From NCBI GenBank assembly GCA_031418215.1, contig JANOXC010000189.1:1-19414 (forward strand): a stretch of 19,414 nt of DNA, read 5' to 3'. Shown piece by piece: positions 14,236-19,414 of the stretch; within the stretch, counting starts at the first letter, position 1; each line of letters opens with the position of its first letter. The DNA comes from JANOXC01 sp031418215 (GTDB lineage Bacteria; Bacteroidota; Bacteroidia; AKYH767-A; OLB10). The notes under the pieces were generated by a model. It searched no databases. It saw nothing but the letters and a program-made list of their open reading frames with translations, and was not told where the DNA came from. A program made the translations under genes and the position numbers.

Positions 14236-16398
14236 TTGTTGCAGACTCCTTCTCCAGAAATTAAAAAAAGTACACGACGTCAGCGTGTTGCCCTCATAGG
14301 TAATCCTAACAGCGGGAAGAGTTCTTTATTCAACCTATTAACAGGCCTCAAACAGAAAATTGCCAATTTCCCGGGCGTTACCGTTGATAAGAAAACCGGT
14401 TATGCTAAAATATATAATTCTGCAACCGGTGAAGCAACCAGTTTTGAAATGGTTGATTTACCCGGAACCTATAGTTTATATCCAAAATCACCGGATGAAC
14501 GCATTCCTTTTCTTGCATTGTGTGATCCTAAAGATGACAGCCATCCCGATCTTGTAATTATTATTGCTGATGGTACCAATCTAAAACGGAGTTTATTTCT
14601 TGCCTCACAAGTTATCGACCTGAAAATTCCTTCTGTTCTTGCGTTGAACATGATAGATCTTGTAAAGCAAAAAGGAATTGACATTAATGTAGAAGAATTG
14701 CAACAGCGGTTGGGAATTCGAGTTGTTCCCATCAGTGCAAGGAATGAAAAAGGTATTGAGGAATTGAAGCAGGCAATCATTAATCCGTTGCCTGTTCCTG
14801 TAATTGATATTTATGAATCACAATTGCTTGCGCCTGATGTAATTCATACGATAAGGGGAAAAATTAACATCAACAGTGATTACGCTGCATTCCAGATTGC
14901 CAATCATATTGAAGCTATTCCTTTTTTACATATTGATAATAAACAGCAGGAAGCAATTATTTCATTGATTAAGCAACATGATTTTGATGTGCATAAGTTG
15001 CAATCATTTGAGACCATGGAACGTTATAAGGTCGTTAATGAAATAACGAAACTTTGTGTGGTTAATACACAAGCTGAAAACAAACCGACATGGAACAAAC
15101 GCATTGATAGTGTATTAATGCATCGTTTTTGGGGATATATATTCTTTTTGCTCATCCTGTTTATTATGTTCCAGGTTATTTTTACCTGGGCGCAGTTGCC
15201 GATGAATTGGATTGATACCGGGTTTGCATTGGCAAGTGAATGGCTGGCCAATCATTTACCGAAAGGCGGGCTCAATGATTTAATAGTGAATGGTGTAATG
15301 GCAGGTATTGGCGGAATTGTAATTTTTGTTCCTCAGATAGCCTTGCTGTTTACCTTTATTGCCATACTGGAAGATACAGGATATATGGCGCGTGTAAGTT
15401 TTTTAATGGATAAACTAATGCGTAAATTTGGATTGAATGGAAGGTCTGTAATACCATTGATTAGTGGTGTTGCATGTGCAGTTCCTGCAATTATGTCAAC
15501 ACGTACCATCAGCAGTTGGCGCGAACGTATCATTACCATTATGGTAACACCTTTGATGAGTTGCTCTGCCCGATTGCCTGTTTATACATTAATCACATCG
15601 CTCATTATTCCAACGAAATATATTTGGGGTTTTATCAGTATGCAGGGATTGGTGCTGATGTTTTTATACCTCATTGGTTTTTTTGCGGCAATTGGTACGG
15701 CATTCTTAATGAAGTGGTTTGTGAAGATGCGCGAACGTGCCTACTTCATTATGGAAATACCTGTTTACCGAATGCCTCGATGGAGTAATATTATATATAC
15801 CATCATCGAAAAAGTAAAAGTGTTTTTATTTGATGCCGGAAAAGTCATCATTGCCATTTCCATTATTCTTTGGTTCTTATCATCCCGGGGCCCGGGGTCC
15901 AGGTATACGGAAATAACAGAGAAAATTGAACTTGTCTCACAAAGTAATCCGGTTGACAAAACAGTAATTAACATCTTAGAAGGCGAGAAACTAAAAGCCT
16001 CCTATGCCGGCGTAATGGGTCATTTGCTTGAACCGGCCATCAGGCCATTAGGATTCGACTGGAAATTAGGAATTGCATTGGTAACTTCTTTTGCTGCCAG
16101 GGAGGTTTTTGTAGGAACGATGAGTACCATTTATAGTGTTGGTTCTAATAATCTGCAAACAATGACCATTCGTGATAAGATGCTTGCAGAAATTAACCCT
16201 GAAACCGGTAAGCCTCGTTACTCGCTTGCTGTTGGCTGGTCGTTGATGTTGTTTTATGCTTTTGCCATGCAATGTATGAGTACACTTGCCGTTGTGCGGA
16301 GGGAAACAGGAGGATGGAAGTGGCCGGCAATACAATTTATATATATGGCCGTATTGGCCTATTGTTCCAGTTTTATTGTTTATCAACTGTTGCGTTAA
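14236..16398 (+). CDS. feoB: Ferrous iron transport protein B
   Basis: A 720-residue inner-membrane Fe(II) transporter with an N-terminal G domain. The G motifs are G1 GNPNSGKSS (22-30), G2 with T49 in FPGVTVDKKTG, G3 DLPG (74-77), G4 NMID (138-141) and G5 SARN (167-170). A helical linker follows to about residue 290. Then come multiple membrane segments with the two gate-type regions (GVACAVPAIMSTRTI and CSARLPVY; AAREVFVGTMSTIYS). The first possible start is TTG 14236 (a second TTG at 14239). No ATG is available between the feoA stop and the G1 motif, so a TTG start is needed. sprT follows 7 nt after the stop. Confidence 0.95.
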   Translation: MLQTPSPEIKKSTRRQRVALIGNPNSGKSSLFNLLTGLKQKIANFPGVTVDKKTGYAKIYNSATGEATSFEMVDLPGTYSLYPKSPDERIPFLALCDPKDDSHPDLVIIIADGTNLKRSLFLASQVIDLKIPSVLALNMIDLVKQKGIDINVEELQQRLGIRVVPISARNEKGIEELKQAIINPLPVPVIDIYESQLLAPDVIHTIRGKININSDYAAFQIANHIEAIPFLHIDNKQQEAIISLIKQHDFDVHKLQSFETMERYKVVNEITKLCVVNTQAENKPTWNKRIDSVLMHRFWGYIFFLLILFIMFQVIFTWAQLPMNWIDTGFALASEWLANHLPKGGLNDLIVNGVMAGIGGIVIFVPQIALLFTFIAILEDTGYMARVSFLMDKLMRKFGLNGRSVIPLISGVACAVPAIMSTRTISSWRERIITIMVTPLMSCSARLPVYTLITSLIIPTKYIWGFISMQGLVLMFLYLIGFFAAIGTAFLMKWFVKMRERAYFIMEIPVYRMPRWSNIIYTIIEKVKVFLFDAGKVIIAISIILWFLSSRGPGSRYTEITEKIELVSQSNPVDKTVINILEGEKLKASYAGVMGHLLEPAIRPLGFDWKLGIALVTSFAAREVFVGTMSTIYSVGSNNLQTMTIRDKMLAEINPETGKPRYSLAVGWSLMLFYAFAMQCMSTLAVVRRETGGWKWPAIQFIYMAVLAYCSSFIVYQLLR

Positions 16399-16405
16399 TA
16401 ATGTA

Positions 16406-17038
16406 ATGGCAGTAACATCTGAACATCTTCGTGCTTCCCTTGAAAAATATGTGCCTGCCGACGCCATTGATGATTGTGTGGATTGGATCAGGCAACATCG
16501 TATAAGTGTCCGAATAAAAAAAAGCCGCCAGACAAAATATGGCGATTATCATCCTCCTTCAAACGGACAAAATCATAAGATCACGATCAACCACGATTTG
16601 AATCCTTATGCATTTTTAATAACATTTACACATGAAGTTGGGCACCTGATTTGTTTCAACCGTTTTGGCCAGCGTGCAGCGCCTCATGGTGTGGAATGGA
16701 AACGCGAGTTTAAAAATTTATTGATACCATTTTTATATAAAAATATATTTCCTGCTGATGTCAAAGAAGCATTGATTGAATACCTGAGAAACCCTGCAGC
16801 ATCCAGTTGCACAGATCTCCGTTTACAAAAGGCGCTGAGTAATTATAGTGTTAGCAGGGAAGGATGGGTTCATCTGGAAGATATTGATGAAGGATCGTTG
16901 TTTAGAATCCATAATGGTAAGGTTTTTATTAAAGGACGAAAGTTGCAGAAGAATTTTGAATGCCTGGAAATAAAAAAAAGGCATAAATATTTTATCAATC
17001 CGTTAATGGAGGTGATGGCAATTGATGAGGCGGAATAG
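16406..17038 (+). CDS. SprT-like metallopeptidase-domain protein
   Basis: A 210-residue SprT-like protein. The zinc site is the HEVGH motif at residues 76-80, with a likely third ligand H94 in APHGVEWKREF, as in the SprT/Spartan fold. The C-terminal part has KLQKNFECLEIKKRHKYFINPLMEV, where a zinc-ribbon would sit in some relatives, but the usual four Cys are missing. Its substrate is unknown; eukaryotic Spartan cleaves DNA-protein crosslinks, and bacterial roles are unclear. The frame extends back to 16286 inside feoB. ATG 16406 is chosen because it follows the feoB stop by 7 nt and starts just before the conserved domain. Likely in the feoAB transcript. Confidence 0.85.
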   Translation: MAVTSEHLRASLEKYVPADAIDDCVDWIRQHRISVRIKKSRQTKYGDYHPPSNGQNHKITINHDLNPYAFLITFTHEVGHLICFNRFGQRAAPHGVEWKREFKNLLIPFLYKNIFPADVKEALIEYLRNPAASSCTDLRLQKALSNYSVSREGWVHLEDIDEGSLFRIHNGKVFIKGRKLQKNFECLEIKKRHKYFINPLMEVMAIDEAE

Positions 17039-17039
17039 T

Positions 17040-17065
17040 TAACGCAGGAACTAATTCCTGCGTTA
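17040..17065. terminator. Perfect 11-bp hairpin between convergent genes
   Basis: TAACGCAGGAA (17040-17050) and TTCCTGCGTTA (17055-17065) are exact inverted copies around a CTAA loop. It separates the ends of the sprT-like gene (plus) and the SixA-like gene (minus), whose stop codon is the last three bases of the right arm. There is no T-run on either strand, so it is not a textbook intrinsic terminator. It may still stop transcription or protect 3' ends. Confidence 0.6.
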
Positions 17066-17548
17066 GGGATACTTTATATATAATACTTTCCCATCCCCTG
17101 AACTTATTTTACTCCAGCTTTTGCTTTTTATGGAAACGCAGGCAATTCCTGATGTTGGAAGATTGTCTATTGTAAATCCGCATAAGTCATTGAGCAGATC
17201 TGTAAAACCCGGATTGTGCCCGAATATTGCCATAGACTGGTGTTGATCATTTGTCCCTTGCATTACCCGGTAAAGTTTATTCAATGAAGCATCATAAATG
17301 GCATCTTTCAATACAATATTTTCAGGATGGTAATTTAAATGTTGTGCAAAAATCAATGCAGTGGAAAAGGCGCGAATGGCGGTGCTGCTGATGATCAATT
17401 GCGGCAAGTTGTCTTTACTACTTAAAAAACCTGCCATCACCTGTGCTTCTTTGTACCCTTTTTGATCTAAGGTACGGTAGAAATCACCGGGAAAAAATTG
17501 GTCATGGCTTGCTTTGGCATGACGAATGATATATAATGTTAGCGACAA
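17063..17548 (-). CDS. SixA-like histidine phosphatase
   Basis: A 161-residue member of the histidine phosphatase superfamily, small SixA-like branch. The catalytic motif is R9-H10-A11 in LYIIRHAKAS. R59 (SSTAIRA) and H111 (FGHNPGF) are the other expected active-site residues. E. coli SixA acts on phosphohistidine in phosphotransfer proteins, but the substrate here is unknown. The start must be TTG (17548-17546): the first beta strand begins right there, and reading upstream gives an in-frame stop within 20 nt with no ATG or GTG. Monocistronic as far as can be seen. The gene begins next to the left heptad-repeat tract. Confidence 0.87.
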   Translation of the reverse strand: MSLTLYIIRHAKASHDQFFPGDFYRTLDQKGYKEAQVMAGFLSSKDNLPQLIISSTAIRAFSTALIFAQHLNYHPENIVLKDAIYDASLNKLYRVMQGTNDQHQSMAIFGHNPGFTDLLNDLCGFTIDNLPTSGIACVSIKSKSWSKISSGDGKVLYIKYP

Positions 17549-17565
17549 GTTCGTATTTTGTTTTT

Positions 17566-17607
17566 AGTATCAAGACATTAGTATCAAGAATCAAGACAAT
17601 AGTATCA
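17566..17607. repeat. Heptad repeat tract, left arm
   Basis: Six contiguous 7-nt units: AGTATCA at 17566, 17580 and 17601, AGACATT at 17573, AGAATCA at 17587 and AGACAAT at 17594. The register is exact. The tract lies 18 nt upstream of the SixA-like start and is the inverted partner of the tract at 17715-17763. Confidence 0.85.
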
Positions 17608-17714
17608 AGGCTAATTACTTATAAGTTGAACCAATGCTTTTTAAATAAAATATTTTTAACTTGATATATATAATAACATTATGATAAATGCAATTGAAAA
17701 TTATTCTAATCTTA

Positions 17715-17763
17715 ATTCTTGATTCTTGGTACTTGATACTTGATACTCAAATCTTGATACTAT
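17715..17763. repeat. Heptad repeat tract, right arm
   Basis: Seven contiguous 7-nt units: ATTCTTG at 17715 and 17722, GTACTTG at 17729, ATACTTG at 17736, ATACTCA at 17743, AATCTTG at 17750 and ATACTAT at 17757. The reverse complement shows the same alternation of NNAGTAT and CAAGNNN words as the left arm. It ends 1 nt from the stop codon of the endonuclease-family gene. Confidence 0.85.
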
Positions 17764-17764
17764 T

Positions 17765-18814
17765 TTATTTCGCTTCCTTCAACAAAACAATATAAGTTGG
17801 AAAGTGATCACTGTATCCTCCCATATATCTGTTGAAATCGTAAGTACGTTTGGGATAGCCCTTATATTTTCCTGTTTGTTGAACCATAAATTGGCGACGA
17901 TATATTTTCGCTTCTTTAAAAAAGGCACCATGTTGATCTTTGTTGAGAAACGATGGAGAAATTATTATCTGATCAAATAAATTCCAGGCATCATTGTACG
18001 CTAATGTACCAATGCCATTCTGATAATCTTTTACCCATGGGTTAAACATTCGCCCCTCTTTTGAAAGTGTAGTATCGCCGGTTGCTTTTAAAACAACTGC
18101 TATACTCGGACTTACAGGATCGTCATTCAAATCGCCCATTAAAATTATTTTACTGTTTGGGTTAATTTTTAAAATGGAATCAATGCAATGCTTTGCAACG
18201 CTTGCTGCAATGGCTCTGTTTGGAGCGCTTGCTTGTTCACCACCCCTGCGGGAAGGCCAGTGATTCACAAATACATGCATTGGCTCACCGTCCATTAATC
18301 CATAAACATGTAAAATATCACGCGTAGGATGGGGATTTCCATCATCACCATTGAAATAAACCGGAAGCTTTTCACTCTGCTTCACTTTAAAATACTTTGG
18401 ATTATAAATAAGCGCCACATCAATACCTCGCGCATCAGGGGAGTCATAATGAACAAATTGCAGATGACGATCTTTAAGTTTTGGTTCTTTAATAAGATCA
18501 TTTAGTACAATCTCATTCTCCACCTCCGAAACACCAAGCATGGCTAATCCATCTGGGCTAGCATCTTTTCCAATGTCAGAAATAACATCCGACAGTTTCG
18601 ATAATTTGTCCAAATAGACAGCCGGAGTATAGTTATAAGACCCTGTGGGTGTAAATTCTTCATCATTCACATTGGGCTCATTAATGGTATCAAACAGGTT
18701 CTCGAGGTTGTAAAACCCAATGCAAGCCACCTTAAAATTTCTTTTTTGAGCCTCACAGTTATAAAGGGAAAAAACTCCAGATAGCAGGATAATAAAAAAT
18801 GTTGATTTCTTCAT
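17765..18814 (-). CDS. Secreted endonuclease/exonuclease/phosphatase-family protein
   Basis: A 349-residue protein with an N-terminal export signal (MKKSTFFIILLSGVFSLYNC, residues 1-20, with possible cleavage near EAQ). The C20 context LYNC is a poor lipobox because of the Asn, so a soluble secreted form is as likely as a lipoprotein. The EEP fold is shown by FYNLENLFDT (34-43), the metal-binding Glu in GVSEVENE (94-101), VNHWPSRRGG (183-192), GDLNDDP (227-233) and the final SDH (335-337). Members cut DNA, RNA, phosphoesters or phospholipids, and the substrate cannot be told here. The C-terminal pattern KRTYDFNRYMGGYSDHFP is typical of Bacteroidota members. Confidence 0.88.
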   Translation of the reverse strand: MKKSTFFIILLSGVFSLYNCEAQKRNFKVACIGFYNLENLFDTINEPNVNDEEFTPTGSYNYTPAVYLDKLSKLSDVISDIGKDASPDGLAMLGVSEVENEIVLNDLIKEPKLKDRHLQFVHYDSPDARGIDVALIYNPKYFKVKQSEKLPVYFNGDDGNPHPTRDILHVYGLMDGEPMHVFVNHWPSRRGGEQASAPNRAIAASVAKHCIDSILKINPNSKIILMGDLNDDPVSPSIAVVLKATGDTTLSKEGRMFNPWVKDYQNGIGTLAYNDAWNLFDQIIISPSFLNKDQHGAFFKEAKIYRRQFMVQQTGKYKGYPKRTYDFNRYMGGYSDHFPTYIVLLKEAK

Positions 18815-18833
18815 GTTCGTTTTAAATGAGTGG

Positions 18834-18841
18834 CAAACGTA
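18834..18841 (-). promoter_or_regulatory. Possible -7 box for the endonuclease-family gene
   Basis: On the minus strand this reads TACGTTTG, an exact TAnnTTTG match, 19 nt before the ATG. No TTG is found at the usual -33 spacing. Confidence 0.4.
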
Positions 18842-18985
18842 GTAAAAGTTAAGACCTTTTATCGTTTTATCAACACCTTAATAAATAAAAATATAAAAAC
18901 CTTTCACTAAACTATGTGACACCTATTACAATTTAATTAGATTTGCTTCCCTTTAAATAGAACCTCGTAATATTAATTGTATCCA

Positions 18986-19414
18986 ATGATCAATAAAATA
19001 CGCACTTTTTTTATCCTCTTCATCATCTTTATTTCTTCATTTATGGTGAATGGCCAAACCGCCAATATACGGGGTTTGCTGACAGATGAGTTCAATAATC
19101 CAGTGTCAAATGTGAAAGTTACACTAGAAGGAACGCAGTTTGAAACAATCAGTGAAGTCACCGGAGCTTTTAATTTTACGAATATACCCTATGGGGAATA
19201 TGAATTAAGGGTAATAGAAAATGATTACGCACCACTGAGACAGCATTTAAGCGTTTCTCAGTCGCTGGTAGATATTGGTAAAGTGCCTCTTGCGGCCGAA
19301 CTAAGGAATAAGACAGGGGATGATCAGATGCCGACACTTTCATTGGGAGAAGAGGAACTCAAGGAATCCGGCTCACAGACTGTAAGTAGTGCTTTAGGGG
19401 CTTCCCGAGATGTT
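18986..19414 (+). CDS. TonB-dependent receptor, 5' part (runs off window)
   Basis: The first 143 residues of an outer-membrane TonB-dependent receptor; the frame is still open at the last base. Residues 1-24 are a Sec signal peptide (hydrophobic core FFILFIIFISSF, probable cleavage after VNGQ). Residues 25-105 form a carboxypeptidase-regulatory-like (CarboxypepD_reg) beta-sandwich: IRGLLTDEFNNPVSNVKVTLEGT, then GAFNFTNIPYGEYELRV. Residues 117-143 begin a plug-like region (LSLGEEELKESGSQTVSSALGASRDV) of the kind found in Bacteroidota receptors of unknown substrate. The barrel lies outside the window. The start is ATG 18986, in a 171-nt AT-rich space shared with the divergent endonuclease-family gene. 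Confidence 0.82.
   Translation, partial: MINKIRTFFILFIIFISSFMVNGQTANIRGLLTDEFNNPVSNVKVTLEGTQFETISEVTGAFNFTNIPYGEYELRVIENDYAPLRQHLSVSQSLVDIGKVPLAAELRNKTGDDQMPTLSLGEEELKESGSQTVSSALGASRDV

Noticed and set aside
16286..16405. Extended start of the sprT-like gene inside feoB
   Set aside because: The extra 40 residues are encoded by the conserved feoB 3' end in another frame and do not resemble a SprT N terminus.
16066..16467. 133-codon minus-strand ORF under the end of feoB
   Set aside because: It is fully antisense to the conserved feoB C terminus and the sprT start and shows no domain. A shadow frame.
17566..17763. CRISPR array
   Set aside because: The units are 7 nt without spacers of constant length, vary in sequence and are inverted between arms. 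No cas gene is nearby.

Overview
The window is AT-rich DNA from a member of the Bacteroidota, most likely in or near the Chitinophagales/Sphingobacteriales. This placement is inference from three things. First, there are several promoter-like TAnnTTTG (-7) boxes and almost no Shine-Dalgarno sequences. Second, the gene types fit: a TonB-dependent receptor with a carboxypeptidase-like domain, a BrxA/B bacilliredoxin, a P-domain/CotH protein and a stand-alone gatC. Third, the intergenic spaces hold short-word repeats. No rRNA, tRNA, CRISPR array, integrase or transposase was seen.

Bases 1-7549 are one plus-strand block of nucleotide-sugar genes. In order they are a 5'-truncated UDP-glucuronate decarboxylase, WbpD-type N-acetyltransferase, WbpB/WlbA-type 3-dehydrogenase, TviB/WbpO-type UDP-HexNAc 6-dehydrogenase, GalE, RmlB, WbpP/TviC-type 4-epimerase and a CpsB/YwqE PHP-family tyrosine phosphatase. 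Together they point to precursors for a capsule, exopolysaccharide or O-antigen containing acetamido-uronic acids. UDP-GlcNAc can be oxidised to UDP-GlcNAcA. From there it can be epimerised to UDP-GalNAcA, or built up to the 2,3-diacetamido-uronate. The WbpE-type aminotransferase needed for the second route is absent here, as are all glycosyltransferases and export genes, so the locus presumably continues upstream of base 1.

Bases 7550-10675 carry a DinB-family protein, a membrane-anchored fusion of a proprotein-convertase P domain with a CotH-type kinase domain, and an unrecognised 82-residue protein, separated by A-rich repeat-bearing spacers. Bases 10676-13469 are housekeeping: trpS (minus), then plsC and gatC (plus, overlapping), a bidirectional terminator, and a bacilliredoxin (minus). 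Bases 13470-17038 hold a previously uncalled 48-residue Cys/His-rich lipoprotein followed by feoA, feoB and a SprT-like metalloprotein. The end of the window holds a SixA-like phosphatase and a secreted endonuclease/exonuclease/phosphatase-family protein (both minus), then the 5' end of a TonB-dependent receptor running off the right edge.

The most unexplained structure is not a gene. At least five intergenic spaces carry short direct repeats of different sequence with a common period of 7 nt (one of 8 nt). The clearest is an inverted pair of heptad tracts at 17566-17763, where the two arms share the same alternating word pattern. The most interesting proteins are the P-domain/CotH fusion and the small lipoprotein upstream of feoAB.
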